A stretch of 64,000 nucleotides of DNA from positions 158,058,247 through 158,122,246 of the forward strand of contig CM043943.1 of the NCBI GenBank assembly GCA_014529385.2. The letters are read 5' to 3'. Positions 49,701-61,500 of this stretch are shown piece after piece; position 1 is the first letter of the stretch; every line of letters begins with the position of its first letter. The notes under the pieces were generated by a model, which ran no database searches, had not been told where the DNA came from, and saw nothing but the letters and a program-made list of their open reading frames with translations. Origin of the DNA: Adiantum capillus-veneris (Eukaryota > Streptophyta > Polypodiopsida > Polypodiales > Pteridaceae). The position numbers and the translations under genes were made by a program.

Positions 49701-51885
49701 ATGCCACAAGACAGAACCAAGCAAATAGGGCCCTTCGGAGATTCTTGGGGGCCCTACTCTCTTGGTACTGACTCAACTAACGTCACCACTTATGACATTA
49801 GCGCACGGGACATAACCCGTCGATATGACATTAGCGCACGGGACATAACCAAGCGAATAGAGTTGTTCGAAAATTCTTGGGGGTCCTACTCGCTTGGTTC
49901 AGAATCAACTAACGCCAACTCTTATGACTTTAGCACACGGGACAGAACCAAGCGAAGAGGGTCCTTCGGAAATTCTTGGGGACCCTACTCGCTTGGTTTT
50001 GACTCAACTAACGTCACCTCTTATGACATGAGCGCACGGGGCCGAACCAAGCAAAATAGGACATTGAGGGGTACTCGAGGCCCAACATTCGCTTTGTTAT
50101 GACACCAAATAGTTTTGGCTTGCTTTTTTTTCAATCATGGGGATCATAGTCCTAGAGAGAGACGTGAGCGAGGATACATGTGAAGAAAAACTATTCACAT
50201 TCTTATATAACGCCCATGCTCATCACCGTGCACCAGAACTATCAGGAATGTTCAATGCAGAGTTTTCTATACAGAGGATTATAGATTGCTCCTTTGAGTA
50301 CCTACAAAACCATTTGCAACAGTATGAGGCAGTCACTTGTGACAATTCCTTGACAGTTGATGGCATGAGATATGTGCACCCTGCCGACCTTGACCCTAAC
50401 AAGAGTGCTTCAAGGAGAGTGAATCGCTGTCTTGAAAAGTGTCCCTCCAATGCACTGCTTGTACAAGACAGGTGTATGAATCACTTAAAAAAATGTCGAT
50501 TATTGGAATTCTACCATGGGTTTTTCTGTTACTTATACTTGCAGACGGATGGCGAGTCAGAGACTTCGCAGTCAACAACTTTCGGTAGTTGTCCATTGGC
50601 GCTGGAGGAAGAGGTAGAGGATGTGGAGGTGAAATTCAATCCAGAAGAAGAGCGAGAAGAGGTACTAAAGGAAACATTTTATGCGGGCTTAACTCTTGTT
50701 TCTCTTGCGGAAGCAGCAATAGGTTGCAGGCAAGAAAGCCCAAGTATGGAAACGACTTTGCCTCTCAATTGTGCCCCCAACTTTGCTATGGCGGGAGACA
50801 CCGACTATATTCTGCTCACAGATATCATGCATGAGCTCAATATACGGGAGGAATACTGCCTAGCAGCAATTGCAAATTTTTGTGAAGCAGACATGGGGTT
50901 TGTGGACGATGATGGAGTGGAACAATATCTTATTGCTGTCACAGTTCACTTCAGGGTCGCAACAACTGATTAAAGATACGTTATATGAGGCGAAGTCCGG
51001 AGAGGCCAATTTGCCAACAGATGAGCAGTTTGAATTGACAACAAAACAACTCGGCTTGGAAAACATGGGTAGACACGTGGCACCCGAAGATCATGTAATG
51101 AATAGTCAGTCTATTCACTTGTGGGGGAGGTCGATGCTGGAAATGGACGAGAATCAGATGGTAATTTTTGTCGATCATTCAGATGGTATTAGAGATGGCT
51201 GAGTGATAAAATATCATGAACATTTTTTTTTGCTGCCAGGTGCTAGTGTATGACGATAGTTTCCTTAGAAGAGCGGGAGGCTCACGCCAAGGGCTTGTCA
51301 CTGGAGTCCAAGGCAAGGATGCGGCGTTGTCTCACTACATCGGGTGTTTCAACCACAAAAAGGTTTGTAGAAACAATTCAAGTACTTGACAATTGTACTC
51401 ATCTCACTTACGGCCCATAAATTCATTGCAATTATTATGTAGATCATAATATACCACAAGGAATATTCTGATGACAATGCAAAGTTCCCTCTGTTTGCAA
51501 TGAAAGCTATTACAAGATTGTGTGGTGGGCACCCCCTCCCACTAAACGCAGAAAGAGTAATTCTGATTGAAAAACAGTTTGCTCTACGTATATTTGGCAT
51601 TGGGTATGGGTGCCAGGCACTCAGAGCCCCTATTTCATGTCCTACACAGCTCATGCTCTGGCTGTAGGGGTTGAAGACCCGGAAAGCTTAGATCCATACA
51701 ATAAGCGGCTGCTTCTGAGGGAAAGAAGATGCATGATGCCCGTAGAGATGTTGCCATCAACAGAGGAACGAGCTCGTCTACAGAGCTTGCACATCGAAGA
51801 GGTACAAAGTGAGGAGGAAGGAGGTGCATCGAAGAGGATAAAAACGACGGGCTTAGGTCCATCTTCTCCTGCTTCTGACTCGTGA
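49701..51885 (+). CDS. Predicted 7-exon gene of unknown function, 569 aa, with 33-residue N-terminal repeats
   Basis: Proposed exons: 49701-50070, 50150-50460, 50545-50881, 50955-51160, 51240-51362, 51443-51587, 51668-51885. All introns are GT..AG and only 79, 84, 73, 79, 80 and 80 bp long. Phases agree at every junction and the total of 1710 bp is a clean frame to TGA. Exon 1 encodes the tandem repeats. Exon 2 has a Cys/His-bearing segment (VLERDVSEDTCEEKLF). Exon 3 begins with a Ser/Glu-rich acidic stretch. Exons 5-6 look globular (VLVYDDSFLRRAGGSRQGLV; FAMKAITRLCGGHPLPL). The C-terminus has a basic KRIK patch that could be a nuclear signal. I recognise no family. The start ATG is uncertain; ATG 50137 in exon 2 flank is an alternative. 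It converges on the transposase-like gene, overlapping its end by 33 bp. Confidence 0.6.
49707..50070 (+). repeat. 99-bp tandem repeat coding for 33-residue units
   Basis: Full units are 49707-49805, 49839-49937 and 49938-50036; a partial 33-bp unit is 49806-49838 and a decayed one starts at 50037. Each unit encodes RDRTK, then SWGPYSLG, then DSTNVTSYD.SA with small changes. Spacing is always a multiple of three, with no stop. Confidence 0.93.
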
Positions 51886-54568
51886 CCGACGCCACCTCGC
51901 ATGGCGCTCCGCCGCATTTGAAGCTCCCCAAGCCATCTGTTTCTTCTCTTTGCGGATGTGTTGTAAAGACCGTGTAATTTCTGAGCTCTTAAGAAGTTCC
52001 TTCTGCCTTGCTCTATGAATTAGTCGTCTATAAGTCCATTGGTGTAACTCTAATAGGCTATTGGCCTTTTCTTTTCCTCCCCCATGTCGAGTGTGCTTAA
52101 AATAACCTGTTCTTGCCATGTAGTGGGTTTTTTTCCATGCCTTGTGTGGACCATATTGATAGTGAGTCGTATGTCTTGGCAAAATATGGACCATGGTTGA
52201 ACAGTATGTGCTGCATTGAAATAAAACAAAATGGTCAGTTGAGTACAATTTAAAATTTTGTTTTGTATACGTAGAATGCCAACCTACCATGGAATGTGTG
52301 ATATGCTGCCCACCCCACCCTGTAAGGTAAGCCTTTTTCCAATCCAGCAAGGCTGCTTGAAATGATGTGAGCTTACTTTGGTCCCAAGAATGTTGCTCAA
52401 GGTAGTGGAAAATTTTATCTAGTGATTTCCACACGTTCGCCTTGTGATTCTGGATTGCCCCACCACCAGCATTGTCTTTAACCACTTTATGTAACTGTTT
52501 CCATTTGTTGAACAGGATTCTCCTTTCTTCTCTATCTGAATCTTTGAGGCTAAACCCAAGAAACCTTCTTGCCTTCACTCCGCCTATCGATGCTTTCCTC
52601 GGTACCTTGTACCGACTTTGAGACATCTTAGGATCCTCTTCGATTTTGACATTGCCTCCATGCAAACCAATGTCTGAGAGCACTCCCTCTAATGCTTTGA
52701 TCACTCTTTTCGACTCACTCTTTGGCTTTAATGTCCATGCAAAACATATGTACAAATGAACCACCTTTTCAATTATTCGACAGAGTGCATGAAGTGTATA
52801 TACGTGAACTCTAGTCAGAGGAATATCAAGCACTGGTTTAAAAGTTTTATCTTGAAGATGTCTGTTGGGAGCTCTAATCAACTGCACACTCTCAAGTGAT
52901 TGTGCATCATCCATGCAATATAAGCATGGATTTGCCACAGCTGCTCCGTGTGTTATGTTGTACATACACTTAAGAGTCTTTAAGTCACCTGCTATGTGTC
53001 ATTCCACCGTGTAGTTACCGAATCCTTCCACTGAAAGAACGGCTTCGTTTCTTTGTTCACTGATGATAGAAGGAATTTGGGTTTGACTAAAAACCCAATC
53101 GAGGATTTCAAAATTTTCCTTATCAACCTGCAGTGAAAAATGAAAACACAAATTCAACAACCAAATAATCAATATTTTTGTTATCAGAGATTGAACGAAG
53201 TATACTTGAAATGATCCTAGAGATAGAATGTTGTTTTCTGATTGCATGCTGAAGTATCGTGGATCCTCTTTCGTTATTGATGGATCCAGAGCTCTGTTCA
53301 TGAGGGTAATGGTGACTCTCTCCAACTTCTTGTTCTTCAGGACCTCGCACTCATCGAGATTCAAAACAAACTTGAGAACCCCACCGCACTCGTCTCGACT
53401 GATGTCAAAGAAGTGAACTGCATACCTTTGCAATGCTTCAAGATCAACGAAGAGGTTGTTCTGCTCGTTAAACTGAACCTCTCTGTCGCCCTTGCCTAAG
53501 AACGTTGCTTCAATATGGAATGGTGACCCAAGTTTCTCAAACACCTCATCGTTTACGTGCCGGCGAGCAGCCTTTACATGTGATGGCTTTGGCAACAATG
53601 ATCCTCTCTGTAGTTTATTTTGAGATTTTTTAGCTAATGCTTTGAAGAGTGCCCTGTATCCCATCTGCGAGATGCCACTCTCATCAAGTATTGCTTGCAC
53701 TTCAATTGGTTCCAGCTGATTCTCGTTCATGAAGGAGGTAAGTAGCCTCCCTTTCAACTTATGAAATTTTTTATGAGTTATCATCTCTTCAACTACTTCT
53801 TTTGGAACTAGACGGCTGTAATGCACTCCGGCATTGAAGCCTGCACCGTTCGAGTTTGGATGTAGTAAAGAGCTGCCAAAAAAGCACAATGCATTATGAT
53901 CATGTATAGGAAAGTAAGTGTATCCACTTCTTAATGAAGCACATTGAAGAAACAAACATCAAGTTACCTTGAAGCAGTATTCGTTTTTTCAGGCCACCAC
54001 TACCAACCTTCATGTTCTCAAGGTTGCACAGATCTCGTTTTCTTTTCCGACTACCAAGCACGGTGTCTTTCTCTCGCAAACTTGTGATCTTCTTCTCAAG
54101 GCCTTGGATTGTCTCTTTGTTTGATGAAATCTTTTGAGAGCATGCTTCATTAAGTTTCTTCAGCTACATGTTCTCCATTGCCAGGAAGTTTCTTTGCCTT
54201 TCCGCATTCAATCCTCTCATTTCCAAATGTTCTGTGTATCCCAATAGCCCATCCTTGCCATCGCCTGTGAAATGTAAGAGGTTAGTGATATTAGCAAAGG
54301 GAGGTGGCGCATTTGTCGTAGGATCCTTTGGATAAATAGACCCATCGGTCCATAAATCCAAATGATGTTCCTTGTTTGTCCTTCTAAGTTCTTTCTCCCG
54401 TTGAGATAAGAAAGACTCCCTCCTACGTTTCTGCAACGGTGCGTACTCTTGCAATACATCAACATGAAGATGATGTGTGTTATTTCTTTGGGTAAGTGTT
54501 AAAGATGAAGGGGCCGAGGATTGTAAGTCCAAATTAGTGTTTTCATCAGGAAAATATGTGTTCTCCAT
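51853..54568 (-). pseudogene. Transposase-like gene, four exons, three disabling changes
   Basis: Proposed exons on the minus strand: 54568-53968, 53840-53206, 53127-52288, 52210-51853, with GT/AG introns of 127, 78 and 77 bp. Exon 1 has basic patches (QKRRRESF, SRKRKRDL) and a coiled-coil-like stretch. Exons 2-3 contain LNLDECEV, ERVTITLMNRALDP, HIAGDLKTLKCMYN and the zinc-type NPCLYC. Exon 4 contains MHILFNHGPYF and WSTQGMEK. Asp (LDE), Asp (GDLK) and Glu (GMEK..HY) could form a DDE/RNase H-fold triad with a CxxC insertion, as in several eukaryotic DNA transposases. Breaks: TAG at 54166-54164, TGA at 53001-52999 (in frame, where Trp is expected before HIAGD), and one extra A in the run at 52128-52134. 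Family assignment is my inference from motif layout. Confidence 0.6.
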
Positions 54569-54959
54569 TCCTAGAGTTGATAGAGAAGAAGACGGAGAAA
54601 TGTCTCAGGTTTTGGGAGGGAAAGCCATATTCTCAAGTTTAGAGTTGATAGAGTTCGTGTGGCTTATGTTTTTGGAGGGAACGCTTGTAAGTTGGCATTT
54701 CTGATCATTAGTCATACGGTTAGTTGGATTCCTGACAAGAGAACGAAGGATAAGAATGATAAAGACGGCGGCTACCTACCAAAGAATGTCATTTTGGCTT
54801 TTTGTTGCGCAAAAAAGTATCACATAAAATGTACAAGTTAACATTTTCATTTTCTCTCTCTAAGCCGACATGGCACTTCTTACAGGGCCCAAAAGTGAGT
54901 CCAACTTTCTCCTAATGACAATGCAACCTCATTGTTCAAAGCAAAGAGGCTTTCTATTT

Positions 54960-55790
54960 CATTGCTTGATATGGAACTCTGACAAATTTGAAAATGACAC
55001 ATCACTTTTTAGGTTTAGGTCATGGGAAGGTTGAACATGATGGTGCATGTGCTGTGATTAAAAGGCATCTCATTCATGAGCAACTAAAGCCAGACTGTTG
55101 AAAATTACAATGTGTAGCAGTTGTTGTGCCATTTTTGAGAGAAACCATGTCCAATGGGTCTATATCCAGTTATTCTTTTCAAGTACAACCAGTTCTTGAG
55201 TAATCTGGGAGGTCAAGGAAGGGGAAGTGGATAGAAGCCAATAATGGGATTGTAAGCATGTTCCTAATGCATGTGTGTTACATTGTGTCAGTGGGTACTC
55301 CTTAACAAATTGAAAAGCTCTCAGGTGTAGGCAATTCTCATGCTTCTGTACTGCTTGTATGGAAGGCATCTAGAGGAGGTGTTCTAATAAATCACATGTT
55401 CTTGCATGGGATTATGTCAACCTTGAACCTATAGATGATGTTGAAAATGCTGATGAGATTGAAGAGTTTGCATATGAAGGACACCATGATGCATTGACTG
55501 ATGCAATTTGTGTTGGTGACAATTTTGCTGTTATGGCTTCTCATGACAATGTGGATCTTGTGGATTTAATATGTCTTGAAATGCACAACAAAAAAGACTC
55601 TCACTAAAAGTTTTCTGAAAGATGCACGAGGGAATGTTTGCAATGCCGGATCATTTGTTGTCAAGGAGTTTTGGTACGAACAAGTAGAAGGAAATCCCGA
55701 TGAGTTCAAGCTGTTGAATTGTAAGCCTGAAGCTACCTTGCAATACCACCTTGTACGATCTATTAATTTCCCAATGTAGAAAGTGGGATG
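54960..55790 (+). pseudogene. Second transposase-like fragment
   Basis: The plus strand near 55015-55090 reads GHGKVEHDGACAVIKRHLI and EQLKPDC. After stops and frameshifts it continues to 55576-55779, which reads FVVKEFWYEQVEGNPDEFKL and ends LVRSINFPM. The GK..HDGA..IKR pattern is familiar from C-terminal parts of large uncharacterised transposase-like proteins of non-seed plants and animals. It is too broken to be expressed. It lies upstream of, and divergent from, the minus-strand gene. Confidence 0.4.
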
Positions 55791-55799
55791 TCAAAGAAA

Positions 55800-56140
55800 A
55801 TTCCTAATTACCTAAGAAGTGTATGAGGTGATTTACAATAGCACCCCTTTTGATGTATATCACCCCCTCATATTTGGTCAAGGATTTTGTCTAAGCTGCT
55901 TGTATACTAAACCTAAGATGATTTTTGCAAATTTTAGAGAGTGATGCAAGTAGGAAAAGGGTAGCTACTGAAGCGGTCTGGGGCGGGCAACAAGAAGAGT
56001 GGCCTCTAAGAACTCTTCTAGGCTCCCATGCTGCTCAATTGGGTTGGGGTTGGAAAAAACAACAAACACACACACAAACCCGCAACCTAACCCTACACAA
56101 ATTTGGGGCACCACCTAGTTTTGGATGCGAACTAGGACGC

Positions 56141-56194
<54 letters not shown>

Positions 56195-58562
56195 TGCTCG
56201 GGCTGCTTTGAAACGTATCGGCAATGATCAAGCAAACACAACTATATATTTAAGAAAGAGAGAGAAAGGGGGAGGGGGTGCTTGTTGCATTAATACCTTC
56301 TTACAAATCTGTTATGACAAATCAAAGTGAGATTAGTATTTGTTCAACATAGCTTGCGTAAATTTCACCACAACACATCACAAGAAAAGCCACCCCAATC
56401 ACTGTCTTAAGGCCAGGGGAGTCCTCTCCACCCTGTCGCCCTCTTACAGTATGTGGGATTTATGGCTAGATTGATAACAACACCAGAGACAAGCTATCAA
56501 GAACTTAACAAAAAACACCAAGACACTTACGCATCATTGTTGTCCATTACTTCACGTTGGAAGGGAGACAAAGTATCCAAGCTTAGTCCAAATCCACCCT
56601 CCTTGATTCAGCAATTGTTGGGCTTACACTAGTAGGAGAAATGATAGATTTCCTACTCTCAGTTGAATGATCACTCTCTCTCTTACAATGGCATAGAGTT
56701 CCCTTGCTAATCCCCTATTACAACACATGCACATGCATATGCATAAGACAATGAGCTTCCACTCAAGAGCTCCTTCTAGAGAGGTTGAGCTTGGCTTCTC
56801 AAGCTATAGCATAGTGCTCTTGCTTATGGCTTCCCTTGTTGTGCTAGCTACACCCTCCTTTTATAGCAATTTTGAAGGCTAGGGTTACTCCTCTAACCAT
56901 GGTTGGGTTAGATTTTCAGCAATTTATCTAATTTCTTTTGCTTGGAATTATCAAGAAGTTGGTGGGGAAAGAGAGAGGAGAGAAATGGAGGTGATAGGAC
57001 TTTTCATAGTGGGTTAGTGTTAGTAGAGTTAGTATTAATTTACAAATGGAATTGGATATTTACAATGGGAGTATCCATGTAGGATACAAATAAGGAAGAA
57101 AAACTCTTAAGAGGTAAGAAAAGGTGGATTTCTTACAAGGTTGATGCTCCAAGTGTCTTGAGTAGGGCCAATTTTGACGCTTGTTGACGGTCCACTAGCT
57201 TTGACGGTACATTTTTCTCCACTCTTGACCTTCCTTGAGAGACAAGGTAATTGAAGCTGAGTAATCAACCACCATGATGCTGTCTTTTAAGAGAAGAGGC
57301 TGAATTTTGTGGTTTTTTTGATAGATATGGGTAATTTGGAGGAGGAAAAATGAGACTAGGTGATCAATTTTGGAATGGAATTGTGTGTGGGAGGTATGAA
57401 TTCACCATGGTTTCTCTTATTCTTCAAGGTTGAGGAGAAGGTGAGTAGGGTGCAGAGAGGAGTGGTGAGAGAGGTGGGGATGATGAGTGGAGAAGTGTGT
57501 GTGAAAGAGGAAAATGATAAAGTGGAAGAGAGAGTGTGGCTGCATAGCATGGGAAAACTGGGGTCCACTAATAAAATCATAGCTCACAGCTCGTAGCTCA
57601 AAAAAATATGAAAAAATTTGAGGCAAAAGTTCAGTCCACGAGCTACAACTTTTGTTTGTATCACCTTTTCAAATTCGGAGAGCAAGTGAACTTTAAAAAT
57701 TCAGCAAAACCGACCGTTTTTTTCCACTGCACAAGGTCCTTGTGGGGTCCTTCTTTGGATGATTCTTTTGAATACCTCCAAGAGTGAGCCCTCCATAGTG
57801 CATGTATGCATGCCACCTACCCTTGACCTTATTTGGTAGGTCTATAATTGAAGATATTGTTGAGATTATGATAAGTGAATAGTACAACTAAGAAAATCAA
57901 ATATTGAGGGGTCTAAAAAATATGTACATGTCAAATATAAATAATATAAGTGGAAAAAATATAAAGGGGTCAAAAGAAATCTCTCTCATTATGAGGCTAC
58001 CATAAAAAGATAAATATTTTTGGTGTTCTAATTTTTTACAAAAAAAAACAAAATAGATGTAGGAAGGGAAAAATCACAATAGTGAAAAAATATACACATA
58101 AATAAAACTAGTTTTTTTGGATTTTTGTTGGGGTGGAGTTACACCAAATATAAGAGAAGCTTACATGAAAATATTTCTATATGGAATAAAGAGTAAGAAA
58201 AATTGTAAGAAAAATTGTGGTAATGGTGAGGCAATGTACAGAGCATAAATAACACACACCTAGGTAGAAATATTTAAATAAATACCAAAATAATTATGAA
58301 AAAATCTTTTATTTAGGCCCTATATACAAAGAAATATTTACATACGAATGGGCCATAATATACTTAGATTTTTTATTTTTTTGGCTCAACTAGCCCAATG
58401 ACTAGCTAATTGAGGGTTTTTTAAGAAGATATGGAAAAAGTCCCGTGACTCACGCACGCCTATGTACAGTGAAATGGTAGGGATAGCCACAGTGTTTGGG
58501 TGATTTTGGTAGGGTGAGGTAACTCACTGTGGCAATTACAAAGAGCCGAAAAACGGCTATCA
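55800..58562 (-). other. AT-rich DNA that includes the 3' LTR of the Tat-type element; left boundary unresolved
   Basis: The LTR starts on the minus strand at 58562 with TGATAGCCGTTTTTCGG, right after the polypurine tract. Its other end should read ...CA on the minus strand. Plus-strand TGATAG, expected if the termini are inverted, occurs at 56642, 56992 and 57320, and I cannot choose among them because the 5' LTR lies outside the window. A (GA)n tract is at 56142-56192. No gene is recognised. Confidence 0.55.
56142..56192. repeat. (GA)n microsatellite
   Basis: About 25 GA units. Confidence 0.95.
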
Positions 58563-58578
58563 TTAGCCCTCCCCCTGG
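58563..58578 (-). promoter_or_regulatory. Polypurine tract of Tat-type element
   Basis: The minus strand reads CCAGGGGGAGGGCTAA, immediately before TGATAGCC and only 13 bp after the pol stop codon. Confidence 0.85.
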
Positions 58579-58590
58579 ATGATGGTATAT

Positions 58591-61500
58591 TCATGTACCA
58601 TCATAGAGCATCTTTTCCAAAGAGAGTGCTTCAGAGTCCTTGACGAGATCTTTATTGTTTGGCCCCTCAGAATTTTGGCTAGAGTTACACTCATGCTTCA
58701 TGTAACAATACTTACATGAGACAGTGGCCTTTTGACAGATCTTTGGTAGATCCTTTGGTAGAAGGCAACTCAAATAGGGCTTCAAGCGATACCCGTTTAC
58801 TTTCCTGGAGTGCTCTTTACCATTCAAGTCCATAAGCTGATAGTAACTTGAATTGAAAGCCTTCTTGACTATGTATGGCCCTTGCCATCTTGTTTCAAAT
58901 TTGGCATCAAAACGATTATCGAGTCGATTGTCATACCTTAGCACAAGATCTCCTTCATTGATGCCTTTGTCCTTCAGTTTCTTGTCAAGCTTCTCCTTTG
59001 TCTGTGTGGCTTTCATCTTATAGCACTCGTATGCTGCTTCTCTTTTCCACTCCAGCTCAGCTAAGGTAAGAAGTCGATCCATCCATGCTTCTTGATCATC
59101 TTGTGCTGATTTGCCATGAAGTCGCATTGTTGGAATGTTTAGCTCAATTGGCTGTAAAGCCTCTTGACCATAGACCAAGTGAAATGGTGTGAACTCCGTG
59201 GCTTCCCTATATGTGGTTCGATACGCCCACAAGGCACCATCCAAGAAGTCATCCCACAACTTTGTCTTGTTTGTCACCATCTTTCTAATGATGCCTGCAA
59301 TGACACCATTAGCTTTTTCTACCAAACCATTTGATTGGGGATAGTAGGGTGTACTGTGACGATGTAGAATGTGAAGTTCTTCACAGACTTCTGTGAGCAA
59401 TCCCTTTCTAAACCCTGGACCATTATCAGAAACAATCTCCAAAGGTGTGCCAAATCTACAACAAATGTGAGTATAGACGAATTTTCTCACTGTCTTCTCA
59501 TTTACCTTTGCCACACTTTGTGCTTCCACCCACCTAGTCATATAGTCTACAGCCACTAGAATGTAGAGTTTACCATTTTTTGTCCTAGGCAGAGGACCCA
59601 TAGCATCAATGCCCCACTTTTCAAACGGTCCATTTGCAAGCACGATTTGCCTTGGACCATAAACCAATCTTCTATTCCCATTTACCTGACAATTGTGACA
59701 ACTTTTACACCAATGTTGGACATCCACATGCAGACTTGGCCAAACATACCCCGCAAGAAAAATCTTCTTCACAGTTAATTCTTGGGCAAAATGACCACCA
59801 CATACTTCTTCATGCAAACCTTTTAGAATGGCTGGAATTTCCTCAATAGTTGGTACTCTTCTGCATACTTGATCCCTCCCTCTTTGATAGAGGGAGCCTT
59901 CTAGGAAGAGATATGCGCTTGCCTTCTTCATGAGTCTCCTCTTCTGAGCCTTCGTGAAGTCTTGTGGAAACTCGCCCTCCAAAATGTAGCTAATAATGGG
60001 AGTTAATGACTCCAATCCCTGGTATCTCGGTTGCTTGACAGTTGCTGCCACCATGATGACCTGCACTTCTTTCTCAACACATGTAACTACTTGCTGTGCA
60101 AGTAAATCGGCATCTTCATTCTGTTTCCTAGGAATATGATATAGTTGCACTTCTTCAAATTGATTAAACAATCTACGAATGGCATGAACTTTTGTCCGTA
60201 AGCTTTCATTCTTGCATGCCCAAATACCTAAAATCTGTTTAACAATGAGAAGTGCATCTCCCTTTACCATGAGGCGTTGTATCCCTTGGCCAATGCACAT
60301 CTTCAAACCATGAATTAGTGTGTCATATTCTGCTTCATTGTTGCTAGCTGAACTTGGTAGATTGAACTTCTCTTTCATGACCACCTCTCCACTTGGGTTG
60401 AGCAACACTATCCCTCCCCCTGCTTTTCCTGTGGCTCGACGAAAAGCTCCATCAAAGAACAAGGTAAAAGCATTAGGAATACTTTTTGGTGGTGGCAATG
60501 GTAGGGTCTTTACTTCAGGCACCTTAATCTCCTTTTCATGCACCCTATAAGTGAGAATCCCTGCCAATTGTGCACGCACACTATCTTCTACCTTGAAAGA
60601 GTATTGAAACTCTTGCAACTCCATAATCCACTTTGAGATCCTAGTACTAAGATTCATTTGAGATGACACCCAAGGGAACAAATTTTCTGCAGTGAGAATT
60701 ACAAAAGGTTTTGGGAGCAAGTAGGATCTAAACTTCCTTATCGCAAACATGAGAGAAAGCATCATGAGTTCTGCCTCCGTGTAGCCTCTCTCCAAAGCAT
60801 TCATGACCCTACTAGAAAAGTAGATGGGTCGCATCCTGGTACTGTGGGGATCTTGTTGTAATAAAACTGCACCAATTGTTTCCTTCCCAACACTAGAGCT
60901 AACAAAGAATGTGTACTCCCAACATGGAGGCATGAGTGTTGGTAGCTCTGACAAAATGACTTTAATGTTACAAAAGTACTCTTCAAGCTCATCAGACCAT
61001 GCAAATTCTACTTGTTGTGTCAACTTTTGCAAAGGATGAAGCAACTCCGAAGCTAAGTGAATAAAGCGTGACATATACTTCACTTTTTGAATGAATGATA
61101 TGACCTCTTTGAGATTCTGGGGTGAGGGGAGCTCAATAAGAGCCTTTGCCTTTGAAGGATCCACCTCAATGCTTTTATAGGAAACCTTGTGACCAAGCAA
61201 GATCACTTCATCCTCAGCTATGTGACACTTGTCGGGGTTGAGTTGACCTCCCATGTCATAGAGCTTCTTTAAACCTTCTTCTACCCTTTGTAGATGCAAT
61301 GATTTTGAGCTATAAATGCAAAAATCATCAATAAAAACCCTAATGGACTTTCCAAAGAATGCTTGAAACACCATGTTCATGAAGCGTTGGAAAGTTGCAG
61401 GAGCATTTGTCAGGCCAAATGGCATGACTCTAAAAGCATAACAACCCCAAGGAGTGATAAAGGTTGTTTTCAATTGATCCTCCAATGCGATACCTATTTG

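Noticed and set aside
52999-53001. TGA as selenocysteine codon in the transposase-like gene
   Set aside because: Land plants lack the selenocysteine machinery, and the site aligns with an expected Trp, so a nonsense change is simpler.
53128-53205. Extra peptide in the transposase-like gene
   Set aside because: The 78 bp are in frame without a stop but have a GT donor, a T-rich tract and CTGCAG acceptor; best read as an intron.
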